DNA of 60,024 nt, taken from contig JAFUGH010000045.1 in assembly GCA_017469465.1 (NCBI GenBank), positions 1 through 60,024 of the forward strand, written 5' to 3'. The stretch comes from Clostridia bacterium (lineage in GTDB: Bacteria > Bacillota > Clostridia > TANB77 > UBA1234). Shown here one piece after another: positions 51,346 through 59,861 of the stretch. Made by a program: the position numbers and the translations under genes. The notes beneath the pieces were generated by a model, which had not been told where the DNA came from, did not search any database, and saw nothing but the letters and a program-made list of their open reading frames with translations. Positions within the stretch are counted from its first letter, which is position 1, and every line of letters begins with the position of its first letter.

Positions 51346-51874
51346 AAGAAAATCCCTCCTTTTCTAAAACTTCCTTAAGAGAATTTCTCGCACGATAAGC
51401 TAAATTTTTTACTTGCTTATTGTTTTTCTTTAGTACTTTTCCTATTTCTTCATATGACATACTTTCAAAATATAGTAAATGAATTACTTGTGCATAGACT
51501 CCATTAATTTTTTTCATTGCCTCTCGTATATGTTTTGCTTTGTCATTCTTAATAATTAAATCTTCAAGTCTTGCTTCATCTTCTATATCTTTATCAAAAC
51601 AAACTAATACTTTATTCTTTTTTAAGGCATTTAATGCCTTATTTCTACCAATTTTAAATAAATATGTTTTAAATGAAGATTCCCCTCTAAATAAATGCTT
51701 ATGTACAATCAATTCCATGAATGTATCTTCCATAATATCCTCTGCTAAAGTAATATTATTAACAAAGCCATTAATAAAAAACATTAAGTTATCCCCATAC
51801 ATCTCAACAATCTCATTTAATGCTTTCTCATCACCTTCAAGAAAACGGCGGTAGCTACTTGCACCGTTATCCAT
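51335..51874 (-). CDS. ECF-type RNA polymerase sigma factor
   Basis: A 179-aa sigma-70 family protein: region 2 (FINGFVNNITLAEDIMEDTF and FKTYLFKIGRNKALNAL) and region 4 (VIHLLYFESMSYEEIGKVL, KNNKQVKNLAYRARNSLKEVL). No other regions, so ECF. It directs transcription of a stress regulon and is cotranslated with the propeller gene. Start behind GGGGGG. Confidence 0.92.
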   Translation of the reverse strand: MDNGASSYRRFLEGDEKALNEIVEMYGDNLMFFINGFVNNITLAEDIMEDTFMELIVHKHLFRGESSFKTYLFKIGRNKALNALKKNKVLVCFDKDIEDEARLEDLIIKNDKAKHIREAMKKINGVYAQVIHLLYFESMSYEEIGKVLKKNNKQVKNLAYRARNSLKEVLEKEGFSYEE

Positions 51875-51969
51875 ACAATCCCCCCTTACCCTCTACAAGA
51901 AGTTTACATCTATTAGACAAATAAATCTAGTAAAAGTCTCAGTTTTATAAAAAAGTTTTATAAAAACTA

Positions 51970-51998
51970 TTGACTATTTTCAAATGTTATTGTATATT
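51970..51998 (+). promoter_or_regulatory. Promoter of tRNA-Gly
   Basis: TTGACT (51970-51975), 17-nt spacer, TATATT (51993-51998). Confidence 0.6.
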
Positions 51999-52010
51999 AC
52001 TATTGTTCAC

Positions 52011-52086
52011 GCGGGAGTAGCTCAGTTGATAGAGCGTCGCCTTGCCAAGGCGAAGGTCGCGGGTTTGAGCCCCGTTTCCCGCTCCA
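52011..52086 (+). tRNA. tRNA-Gly (anticodon GCC)
   Basis: A 76-nt cloverleaf: acceptor GCGGGAG/TTCCCGC, anticodon arm TCGCC-TTGCCAA-GGCGA (anticodon GCC), T-arm CGGGTTTGAGCCCCG and encoded CCA. Confidence 0.95.
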
Positions 52087-52093
52087 TACTATC

Positions 52094-52127
52094 AGAAAAG
52101 GGACTTTTTCGAAGTCCCTTTTCTTTG
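52094..52127. terminator. Terminator after tRNA-Gly
   Basis: AGAAAAGGGACTT pairs with AAGTCCCTTTTCT around TTTCG. Confidence 0.8.
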
Positions 52128-52155
52128 TTATTTAATTCAACATCATAAAATGTAA

Positions 52156-54414
52156 TTATCTTAAGACTTTTTCCGTAATGATACTCATAAAAAATATTAA
52201 AATCAGTGATACATCGAATGAATAATCTGCGAATATATATTTATATTTTTCGCGAAAGCTATTCATATTTACTTTGATTTTAAATATTGTAATAATCTTT
52301 TCTCTTGTTTCTTTATTAATTATCATTTTAATAAGCAAGACAAATCCTATTGTTAAGAAAATGAGTAATGTTGCCACTGCACTCATAACTCCTATTTCAG
52401 GCAAAACAAGTTCAAGTGCAGCAAAGCCATTGTTTAAAAAATGAATAATCATTGTTAATTTTATATCACCAGAATACAAATAAATTGCTCCAAATAATAA
52501 GCCCATCACAAATGCAAATAACCCTTGAGACAAATTCATGTGTAGCATTCCAAATAAAAGTGCAGAAAAAAGCAAAGCAAACGTATCTCCATATCTATTA
52601 GAAAAGCTAATCATGGTCTTTCTAAAAAACAATTCTTCAAAAATTGCAGGTGTAACAGCTAATGCGATTACTAAAACAATTTTACTTAATAAACTAGAAG
52701 AAGCATTTACATGAAACAAATCAGTTGTATCATAATCTAATCCTAACAGCGGATATAGTAATAAACTTAAAATAAGCTGCAACGAAAATACTAAAAATAA
52801 GGCAACTAAAACCAACTTTACTTTTCCTTTTAAACTCATCTTATGGCGAGCAATACCAAGTACGTTTATACTTCTATTTTCTTCAGTATCAAAGACATTA
52901 TTTGCTACTTTCTTGCTAGTATAACTTGATACAAATATGGTGGCAAGTCCAAGCGAAACAATTTGTAATAATATTTGAAGAATCATTGTAATTTCAGTTT
53001 CACTGAGAACATTTCCAAGCAACGTAGATAACGTTAAATTACCTACTAAAGAAAGTAAAGTCTGAGCTCCTACATAAATAATAATAGCAACGCCAATGAC
53101 AAACCCAAAGTTTTTCATTTCTCTTTTATTTAAAAATTCTTTTCTTTTTTCTTCTTTAGATTTAACATTTTTATCTTTTCTTCTAACCTTAGTATAATCT
53201 AAAATACCATTTTTAAAAATCTTTGAGCAGTAATTAAAGGTTAGTGGAATTGCCACAATTAATACAATTAAAGAAATCAAAATTTGTATTACATTTGCTT
53301 GGCCAATCACCATCATTCCTGGTACAAAATATGCAGATAGAAGCGGAATACATGAAATAACATATAAAAGTACACTTACCTTTTCATATGGACTTAAAAA
53401 ATAAATCGTTGAAAAATAGGCTATCATCATAATTAATAAGAGTAATGACATTGAATTTCCAGCTTCTGCCGTTGATGATGTCTTTGCAGCAAGCGTCGCT
53501 TGAATGATGCAAAGCAATATTAAATTTAAAACATTATAAACTATCAGTGCCAAAATGTAATATACAATATCACTACTTATTGAGCTAGATACCATAGAAG
53601 CAGTTAGTGAAAAATCCATGTCAATTGACTTTGTTACATTTAAAACTAATGCAGCTATAAAATAATACGCAAGTATAAATAATCCTTGTAAAGTAAGCCA
53701 AGCAATATTGCTAAAAATTTTAGCAAACAAATACTCTTTAGCTGAAACAGTGGTAAGTACATATTCCGTTGACTTTGATTGTTTCTCGCTCGCAATTTCG
53801 TTAGCCATTTTGGAAAATATAAAAACAGTTATAATGTATGTTAAAGCTGATGAAAGCAATTTTATTATTTCTTTTGTATTAGAATCATCTGCCTCTACTG
53901 AAAGCATAATTCTATTTACCGTTAAATCTCGTTGCAAAATTTCAAGTGAATCATTACTTACATGATACTTTTTAGCTAATAGAGTATTTCTAATTTTAAA
54001 CAAACTATCCTTTATTGGATTATAATAATCAATGCTAATTCCTTCCTTTGATATAATAGAAACTCCAAAAGCTTCTTCTTCATCTTTTTGTACTTCAATT
54101 ACCACGAAATCATCTGGAATAGTATCTGCTGTATAATCATTATTTTCAATGCGATTTATTACATATCTACTATCTCCAGACATATCATTTGCAAAACTTT
54201 CATATATCAAATTCGACTCATCAACCATTGCAATACTAAGCACTTTTTCTCTATCTTTCAATTTTAGAAGAGAAGTAAGATTCCCCCAATTTACAATCAA
54301 AACGATTCCAATTAAAGTCATAATGTTAAAAACAATAAACCACTTATTTTGTATATTTTTATAAAGCGAAAACTTAATTATTTCTTTCACTTTGTTGTTA
54401 TTCACAAGCATCAC
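52156..54414 (-). CDS. ABC-2 permease fused to a CPBP intramembrane protease
   Basis: A 752-aa protein. Residues 1-420 form an ABC-2 (NatB-like) permease: an N-terminal helix, an external domain of 160 residues, then MANEIASEKQSKSTEYVLTT and five more helices. From about 440 there is a CPBP (CAAX protease-like) domain with EELFFRKTM (E-E-x-x-x-R), FGMLHMN (F-x-x-x-H) and IIHFLNNG. Fusions of this kind are known in Firmicutes. The ATPase gene overlaps it by 17 bp upstream. Substrate and the reason for the fusion are unknown. Start may be 54411. Confidence 0.85.
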   Translation of the reverse strand: MMLVNNNKVKEIIKFSLYKNIQNKWFIVFNIMTLIGIVLIVNWGNLTSLLKLKDREKVLSIAMVDESNLIYESFANDMSGDSRYVINRIENNDYTADTIPDDFVVIEVQKDEEEAFGVSIISKEGISIDYYNPIKDSLFKIRNTLLAKKYHVSNDSLEILQRDLTVNRIMLSVEADDSNTKEIIKLLSSALTYIITVFIFSKMANEIASEKQSKSTEYVLTTVSAKEYLFAKIFSNIAWLTLQGLFILAYYFIAALVLNVTKSIDMDFSLTASMVSSSISSDIVYYILALIVYNVLNLILLCIIQATLAAKTSSTAEAGNSMSLLLLIMMIAYFSTIYFLSPYEKVSVLLYVISCIPLLSAYFVPGMMVIGQANVIQILISLIVLIVAIPLTFNYCSKIFKNGILDYTKVRRKDKNVKSKEEKRKEFLNKREMKNFGFVIGVAIIIYVGAQTLLSLVGNLTLSTLLGNVLSETEITMILQILLQIVSLGLATIFVSSYTSKKVANNVFDTEENRSINVLGIARHKMSLKGKVKLVLVALFLVFSLQLILSLLLYPLLGLDYDTTDLFHVNASSSLLSKIVLVIALAVTPAIFEELFFRKTMISFSNRYGDTFALLFSALLFGMLHMNLSQGLFAFVMGLLFGAIYLYSGDIKLTMIIHFLNNGFAALELVLPEIGVMSAVATLLIFLTIGFVLLIKMIINKETREKIITIFKIKVNMNSFREKYKYIFADYSFDVSLILIFFMSIITEKVLR

Positions 54415-55129
54415 CTACCTTGTCTATAAAAATATCATTTAAAGATTCTACTTTGTTTCCGTTTATTGTATAATCACTTAATATTTCTTTTAAATTACCT
54501 TGTAATAGAGAATCGCCTCTATTAATCATTAATATTTCATCACAAATGTTCTCAACATGACTCATTACATGTGATGAAAAAATAATTGTTTTACCTTCTG
54601 ATTTGAGTTTTAATATTGCTCTCTCAAGTTCTTCTACACTTACAGGATCCAATCCTGAAAAAGGTTCATCAAGAATAATAAAGTTTGGATTATGAAGAAC
54701 TGAAACAATAAATTGAATCTTTTGCCTATTTCCTTTTGACAATTTCTTTACTTTCGTGCTTAGATGTTCAATGATATTAAATTCATTCAGCCACTTATTT
54801 AGGTTTTCAAATGTTTCTTTCTGATTCATTAGCTTTAATGAACCATAATACTCACATATGTCTATTACCGAAAACTGAGGTAAAATGCTCCCTTCTTCTG
54901 GTAAATATCCAAAAGTATCCAGTACTTTTTCATCTATTTTTTTACCATTATAAGTTATTGTGCCTTCAGTTGGTTCGATTAGATTTAAAATCATTCTAAA
55001 AATTGTAGATTTCCCAGCTCCATTCCTTCCAATAATTCCAAGAACTTTACCATCATCTACCTTAAAAGAAATATTTTTAACAGCCGTAACCGTGTCAAAT
55101 TGTTTTGTTACATTTTGAAATTCTAGCAT
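54398..55129 (-). CDS. ABC transporter ATP-binding protein (NatA-like)
   Basis: The 243-aa protein has Walker A GRNGAGKST (about 36-44), Q-loop FGYLPEEGSILP, signature LSKGNRQKI, Walker B FIILDEPFSGLD and SSHVMSHVE. It pairs with the fused permease, whose start overlaps its end. Start behind AAAGGAG. Confidence 0.92.
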   Translation of the reverse strand: MLEFQNVTKQFDTVTAVKNISFKVDDGKVLGIIGRNGAGKSTIFRMILNLIEPTEGTITYNGKKIDEKVLDTFGYLPEEGSILPQFSVIDICEYYGSLKLMNQKETFENLNKWLNEFNIIEHLSTKVKKLSKGNRQKIQFIVSVLHNPNFIILDEPFSGLDPVSVEELERAILKLKSEGKTIIFSSHVMSHVENICDEILMINRGDSLLQGNLKEILSDYTINGNKVESLNDIFIDKVGDACE

Positions 55130-55384
55130 TCTTAACTCCTTTAAATTTTTATTCTATGGTAGTCAACCACATATAATAATATTATTTCTCCCATAATTAG
55201 TTATTACTTATTATCAAAGAACAATTTTATCATTATTTACGATTTTTTTCATTATTTTTTATTTAAAATTTCATTATTAGGTAACAATACTCTGTAAGAG
55301 ATTATTCCTTGTCCAATATGCAATCTAAAATTTTCAACTACATGAATGATATCTACTACAATTGCAAAAATATCGTAAATTATC
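55130..55384. other. Intergenic region without features
   Basis: About 250 AT-rich bases between the ABC ATPase gene start and the tRNA-His promoter. It should contain the ABC operon promoter on the minus strand, but I see no convincing one and no reading frame or strong hairpin. Confidence 0.5.
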
Positions 55385-55413
55385 TTGACATACGCAAAAA
55401 AATAAGTTAAAAT
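55385..55413 (+). promoter_or_regulatory. Promoter of the tRNA-His/tRNA-Gln pair
   Basis: TTGACA (55385-55390), 17-nt spacer, TAAAAT (55408-55413). Confidence 0.7.
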
Positions 55414-55434
55414 ACTACTTGCATGTGACAAGAT

Positions 55435-55512
55435 GGTGGATGTAGCTCAGTTGGTTAGAGCGCCAGGTTGTGGCCCTGGAGGTCGTGGGTTCGAGTCCCA
55501 TCTTTCACCCCA
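55435..55512 (+). tRNA. tRNA-His (anticodon GTG)
   Basis: Cloverleaf with the extra 5' G of tRNA-His (position 55435), D-arm GCTC-AGTTGGTTAGA-GC, anticodon arm CCAGG-TTGTGGC-CCTGG, T-loop TTCGAGT and encoded CCA. One acceptor pair is a T-T mismatch. Confidence 0.93.
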
Positions 55513-55529
55513 TGTTTTAAAATATATAT

Positions 55530-55605
55530 TGGGCTGTAGCCAAGTGGTAAGGCACCAGACTTTGACTCTGGCATTTCGGCGGTTCGAATCCTCCCAGCCC
55601 AGCCA
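55530..55605 (+). tRNA. tRNA-Gln (anticodon TTG)
   Basis: A 76-nt cloverleaf: acceptor TGGGCTG/CAGCCCA, anticodon arm CCAGA-CTTTGAC-TCTGG (anticodon TTG), T-loop TTCGAAT and encoded CCA. Its 3' end is the likely IME2 insertion point. Confidence 0.95.
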
Positions 55606-55664
55606 AAAATCAAGCGATTTTTACGAAATTTGAGGAAACTCAAAAATAATTAAAAGTCGTTAAG

Positions 55665-55704
55665 CCTAGTATCCAAGCTTGTTTGGAGACTAGGTTATTT
55701 TTTT
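55665..55704 (+). terminator. Terminator after tRNA-Gln
   Basis: CCTAGT-TCCAA pairs with TTGGA-ACTAGG (with small bulges), followed by TTATTTTTTT. Confidence 0.7.
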
Positions 55705-55803
55705 ATCAAGTTTTGATAAGTTCCAAAAAGTCTTAAATTTGTGTTCCAAATTTATGTTCCAGAAATGTTAGCTTTCGATTTACTCTTGGAAAGGAGACAG
55801 AAA

Positions 55804-56367
55804 ATGGAAGCTAAATTCTATAAGCTGAATGAATCTTTAGAAAATTCTTATTATCAAATCCCACAAGAATTATTTGATAACCCGCTCTATCAGAGTTTAA
55901 GCTTAGAAAGTAAGGTGCTATATGGCTTCCTACTTAGCAGAATGAGATTATCTGCAAAGAATGGCTGGATAGATGATGAAGGCTATATCTTCCTTATCTA
56001 TAAACGAGTTGATGTGCAGAAACGATTAAATCTGTCAGATAAAACCGTTACAAAAGCATTCAAACAATTAGCCGAAGTTAATTTAATACAAGAAAAAGTG
56101 CAAGGAATGAACCGACCGAATCTTATCTATATAGGTAAAATAACTCATCAAAACCCGCCAGAAAACTGGAGTCGTAAAAATTACGAGTCCGGACACGGAA
56201 AAAGTACGACTCCGGAGTCGGAAAATTTACGACCAATATATATAGATAGATATAAAGAGAATAGAGATAATAATGCTCACGCACTAAAAAAGGATAATAG
56301 GTTCAGAGATGATTCTGGACAATACAATGATTTAGATAAATACATAGCAAATTATATTGATGATTAA
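55804..56367 (+). CDS. RepA_N-like replication initiator of IME2
   Basis: ATG 55804 follows AAAGGAGAC; the frame extends 21 codons upstream without a site. The 187 residues contain the RepA_N domain: YYQIPQELFDNPLYQSLSLE, KVLYGFLLSRMRLS, YIFLIYKRVDVQKRLNLSDK and LAEVNLIQEKVQGMNRPNL. Short GTTCCAAA-type repeats at 55720-55763 may be its binding sites. Homologous to 19099-19701. Confidence 0.85.
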   Translation: MEAKFYKLNESLENSYYQIPQELFDNPLYQSLSLESKVLYGFLLSRMRLSAKNGWIDDEGYIFLIYKRVDVQKRLNLSDKTVTKAFKQLAEVNLIQEKVQGMNRPNLIYIGKITHQNPPENWSRKNYESGHGKSTTPESENLRPIYIDRYKENRDNNAHALKKDNRFRDDSGQYNDLDKYIANYIDD

Positions 56368-56387
56368 AAGAAAAGGAGTGTCTTGAA

Positions 56388-56741
56388 ATGGAATTTAAGT
56401 ATGTTAAAAACAAAGATTGGTATATACCTGATATACAATGTAGTTCAAATAGTAAAAAAGAAAATATAGGCAAATATGGACGAATGAGAGAAAGATTTTT
56501 GAAAGAGCATAAGCATAGCTTGTATGATCATTTGGTAGCAAGTGAAAAACTGGCAGCTCATCTATCGAATATAGATAAAGAAGCAAGAAATTATTTACAT
56601 CAATTGATTAAAGATTTAGCTGAGCAAGAAGATGTTGATGAGAAATTAAAAGCTAAAAATCAAATTGAATGGATGCAGAAGATGAACAATATCAAAAATC
56701 GAGCAGAAGAAATTGTGATAAATGAGTTAATTTATTCGTAG
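56388..56741 (+). CDS. TnpV-like protein of IME2
   Basis: The 117-aa protein matches the IME1 copy at 18691 in length and sequence: GKYGRMRERFLKEHKHSLYD, HLSNIDKEARN, then IEWMQKMNNIKNRAEEIVIN and ELIY. TnpV signature; role unknown. Start behind AAAGGAG. Confidence 0.9.
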   Translation: MEFKYVKNKDWYIPDIQCSSNSKKENIGKYGRMRERFLKEHKHSLYDHLVASEKLAAHLSNIDKEARNYLHQLIKDLAEQEDVDEKLKAKNQIEWMQKMNNIKNRAEEIVINELIYS

Positions 56742-56793
56742 CGGAGCACTGTGTGCTCCATAAAAACTATAAGTAAACGGAGGAAAAAATATT

Positions 56794-57120
56794 ATGAATG
56801 AATACGGATTATTTAATACAGATTGCATTGAACTTGGAGAGATAATTGATAAAGCAAAAGTGGCATTGAGATATAAAAATAAAGAATATAAAAACTTGCT
56901 TGACGAGGTTACTGAGTTGAAAGAAAATCATCCAAATTTGCAACTACTTTTTGAAGATGATGATGACATTTCCCTATCAAAAACTGATTGCAAAATACTC
57001 CAGAAGTTAATCAACTTGGAACTCGAAATTCGAAATTTTGAGGAACAAGAAATCTTCTTTTGCGGTGGTAAGGAAGCATATTTTTACTTCAAAAACATTG
57101 GAATATTAAAAGAAAAATAG
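56794..57120 (+). CDS. Conserved IME backbone protein, unknown (108 aa)
   Basis: Homolog of the 18325 gene: YKNLLDEV, ENHPNLQLLFE, LQKLINLELEIRNFEEQEIF and GGKEA. It has a 13-residue C-terminal extension (YFYFKNIGILKEK) absent from IME1. Acidic, helical, no membrane segment. Start behind CGGAGG. Being kept in the same place in both elements suggests a backbone role. Confidence 0.7.
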   Translation: MNEYGLFNTDCIELGEIIDKAKVALRYKNKEYKNLLDEVTELKENHPNLQLLFEDDDDISLSKTDCKILQKLINLELEIRNFEEQEIFFCGGKEAYFYFKNIGILKEK

Positions 57121-57160
57121 CCCTAAAAGGCAGGATTGCAAGTGCGTTGCAAAACTTAAA

Positions 57161-57219
57161 GCAAGCAACGCATTTGTACTCCCATACAAATGCAATTGCT
57201 TATGGGCAAGCCCAAACCC
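57161..57219. other. Candidate oriT of IME2
   Basis: GCATTTGTA (57170-57178) and TACAAATGC (57185-57193) form a palindrome, extended by GCAA/TTGC, followed by GGGCAAGCCCAAACCC (57204-57219). It aligns with 18175-18104 of IME1 on the other strand, including the CCCAAACCC end. It lies just before mobC. Confidence 0.7.
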
Positions 57220-57243
57220 AAATTAGGAAAGGATGTGTTAGAA

Positions 57244-57567
57244 ATGAGACAAAGGTCAATAAAAAAGCAACTCTGGTTAAATCAAAATGAAGATAAAATT
57301 TTGAAAGTCAAAGCATCAAAAGCAGGTCTTTCTGAAGCCGAATTTTTACGAAGTATCATCAAAGGATATAGGATAAAAGAACAACCCAACGAGATTATTC
57401 TTAAGTTTATGAGACAACTATATGGCATAGCAAATAATATCAATCAAATAGCAAGAGATACTAATTCTTTTGGTATGGTTCGTCCAGAAGATTATGAATA
57501 TATCAAAGAAGAAATCTCCAACTTTATATTAAATTTTGAGAAAGAAATCTATACAAGAAAGAGGTGA
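57244..57567 (+). CDS. MobC-like protein of IME2
   Basis: ATG 57244 follows AGGAAAGG; the frame extended upstream would cover oriT. The 107 residues: IKKQLWLNQNEDKILKVKAS, KAGLSEAEFLRSIIKGYRIKEQP, LYGIANNINQIARDTN. Ribbon-helix-helix start and MobC core, as in IME1. The relaxase starts 4 nt after its end. Confidence 0.88.
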   Translation: MRQRSIKKQLWLNQNEDKILKVKASKAGLSEAEFLRSIIKGYRIKEQPNEIILKFMRQLYGIANNINQIARDTNSFGMVRPEDYEYIKEEISNFILNFEKEIYTRKR

Positions 57568-57571
57568 TTTT

Positions 57572-58867
57572 GTGGCAATAATTAAAGTAAAAAATATCAA
57601 CGATAATTTAGATAATGTAATAAATTATGCCAAGAACGGAGAGAAAACTGAGCATGGAATTTTAGTTACTTCAGTTAATTGTACTTCTAAAAATGCTTAC
57701 GAAGATATGATGCTTGTAAAGAAATCTTTTCATAAAGAGACAGGTCGACTTGGTTATCATATAATACAATCTTTTGAAGGAAAAGAAGTGTCACCAGAAC
57801 AAGCAAACGATATTGGAGAGCAACTTGTAGAACAACTTTTTGGAGATAAATACCAAGCAATTATATGTACTCATACAAATAAGTTTAATGTTCATAATCA
57901 CATCATTTTAAATTCCGTTTCATTCATAGATGGAAAGAAATATCATAATTCAAATGCAGAAATTGCTCTACTAAAAAGAAAATCAGATGAGCTATGTAGT
58001 GATTACGATCTATCAGTTTTAGAAACACCCAGAGCAAGAAAAACTGTTGAAGTTTTTGATAAAAGAATTGCTAAATATAATCGAAGCGATGGAAAAATGC
58101 AAAAAATAAAAGCCGATATTGATGAGGCTATACAAATTAATAATACATTAGGAGACTTTGAAAAATATCTCGAAGCAAGAGGGTATTACTTCTTCCAAGA
58201 CAAGAGATATTATACAATAGAGTCTCCTTATTTTTCGCGTCATATTAGATTAGAAAGAGCTTTTGGAGAAGATTATTCAAGATATAGCATTGAAGATAGA
58301 ATATATGATGAAAACAAATCACAAGAAGCTAGAGTTACCATCAACATGAAATATGCTGGTAAGAAGTATAGTGGACCAAAGATAGACAAAATTAGACTAA
58401 AATTTAGTCCATTCTATCGTCGCTATGTGCATTGGTTATATGTACTTGGTAAGCTTCCATGTAAAAATCAATATGAGTCAAAATCTTCAGAATACTATAA
58501 ACAAAAGCAAGAGAGCATAAACATTATGGAAGAATTTAGCTTCATTGCTAAACATCATATTAAATCTACTGATGACCTAAAAATTTGTGAATTATGGTTT
58601 GAAAAAGAATTAGAATATAAAAAAGGAACTCGTGAAGAATTATATGTAAAATTGAAGAAAGCCTCTACTCCTGAAGAGAAGCTATCAATCAAAAATGAAG
58701 TTGGATTTTTGACTCACGAAATTAATCAAGATGCTAATGAGCTTAAAGTGTGTAGAAGATTTATGAAAAGACAAAAGGTTGTGAAAGAAGAAGTTAAGAA
58801 GGTCAAGGAAGCTATAGCTATTGCAACAATTGATAAAAACATTAATAATGATGATAGAGTAAGATAG
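57572..58867 (+). CDS. Relaxase of IME2 (MobA/VirD2-like)
   Basis: The 431-aa protein starts at GTG 57572, 5 nt after AGAGGTG. Y19 in INYAKNGEKT is the likely nicking tyrosine; the histidine triad is in CTHTNKFNVHNHIILNSVSF. Later regions are diverged from the IME1 relaxase, but the ends share STPEEKLSIKNEVGFLTHEI-like wording with TPEEKQNIEQKIAEISKQI. It processes oriT for transfer by a helper. Confidence 0.92.
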   Translation: MAIIKVKNINDNLDNVINYAKNGEKTEHGILVTSVNCTSKNAYEDMMLVKKSFHKETGRLGYHIIQSFEGKEVSPEQANDIGEQLVEQLFGDKYQAIICTHTNKFNVHNHIILNSVSFIDGKKYHNSNAEIALLKRKSDELCSDYDLSVLETPRARKTVEVFDKRIAKYNRSDGKMQKIKADIDEAIQINNTLGDFEKYLEARGYYFFQDKRYYTIESPYFSRHIRLERAFGEDYSRYSIEDRIYDENKSQEARVTINMKYAGKKYSGPKIDKIRLKFSPFYRRYVHWLYVLGKLPCKNQYESKSSEYYKQKQESINIMEEFSFIAKHHIKSTDDLKICELWFEKELEYKKGTREELYVKLKKASTPEEKLSIKNEVGFLTHEINQDANELKVCRRFMKRQKVVKEEVKKVKEAIAIATIDKNINNDDRVR

Positions 58868-58871
58868 TACT

Positions 58872-58916
58872 AATTTAAGCCAAAGAATGTTTTGTTCTTT
58901 GGCTTAAATTATTTTT
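58872..58916 (+). terminator. Terminator of the IME2 mob operon
   Basis: AATTTAAGCCAAAGAA pairs with TTCTTTGGCTTAAATT, followed by ATTTTT. Confidence 0.85.
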
Positions 58917-58972
58917 GCGTATTAACTTTTAGTAACGCATCTTGTGCATAATATCAAAATATTGCGATCATT

Positions 58973-59860
58973 CTAGAATAATGATATTTGTTCATTATCC
59001 TTTATTTCTTTTTTATATGCTTTAATAATATCTTTCATATTATAAAGTATTCCATACTTATCACATTCATTAGTAAATACTTTATATAATGATTTATAGT
59101 TAGGAACAGCACAATTATATCTTTCTCCATAATATTTGATATATTTTTCTTTTAAACCTTTAAAATGTTTATCTAATTTTTCAAAATAATAATCTCTTTG
59201 ATTTTCTCTTAAAGTCATTCCCATATATGTATGAATAAACTTTGCTCCACTTTCATAAGCCTTTTTAACTAATTTCTTAATATCTTCTTCATCATCAGTA
59301 ATAAATGGTAAAACTGGATTCATCATTATTCCTGCAAATATACCATTATCGGATAATGTCTTTATTGCTTCAAATCTTTTAGAAGATGTACATACGTGGG
59401 GCTCAATTATTTTAGATAATTCATCATTAGGAGTTGTTATTGTAAATTTAATTATTACATTATTCTTTGAATTAATTTCTTCAAGTAAATCTAAATCTCT
59501 TAAAATCAAATCACTCTTTGTATCAATAGAAACTCCAAAGTTATATTTTGATATAAGTTTTAATGCTCCTCTTGTTTGCTCATATTGTTTTTCAAGTGGA
59601 TTATAAGTATCAGACATTGATCCAATACCTACAACACCTTTTTCTTTCTTTTTAGATAATTCACTTTCTAATATTGCAAGAGCATTTTCTTTTCCTTTAG
59701 GAATATCAAAATTATCTATATGATAACAATTACTTCTACTATCACAATATATACACCCATGAGAACAGCCTCTATATAGGTTCATACTATAATCTATACC
59801 ATACCAATCAGAACCATATTTGACTTTTGATAGTATAGTTTTTGCTTTTACAAATTCCAT
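58973..59860 (-). CDS. SplB-like radical SAM protein
   Basis: A 295-aa radical SAM protein. C32, C36 and C39 (RGCSHGCIYCDSR) bind the cluster; GSMSDTYNPLEKQYEQTRGAL and VSIDTKSDLILRDLDLLEE are typical of the SplB/Rv2578c-like family. Most such proteins are uncharacterised; some members repair spore photoproduct, but residues specific for that cannot be judged here. ATG overlaps the upstream gene's stop region (TAATATGG), so it is coupled to the YoaP-like gene. Confidence 0.85.
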   Translation of the reverse strand: MEFVKAKTILSKVKYGSDWYGIDYSMNLYRGCSHGCIYCDSRSNCYHIDNFDIPKGKENALAILESELSKKKEKGVVGIGSMSDTYNPLEKQYEQTRGALKLISKYNFGVSIDTKSDLILRDLDLLEEINSKNNVIIKFTITTPNDELSKIIEPHVCTSSKRFEAIKTLSDNGIFAGIMMNPVLPFITDDEEDIKKLVKKAYESGAKFIHTYMGMTLRENQRDYYFEKLDKHFKGLKEKYIKYYGERYNCAVPNYKSLYKVFTNECDKYGILYNMKDIIKAYKKEIKDNEQISLF

Positions 59861-59861
59861 A

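Noticed and set aside
55433..55643. Overlapping reading frames over tRNA-His and tRNA-Gln
   Set aside because: Both strands are occupied by complete tRNA cloverleaves; the frames are artefacts of tRNA sequence.
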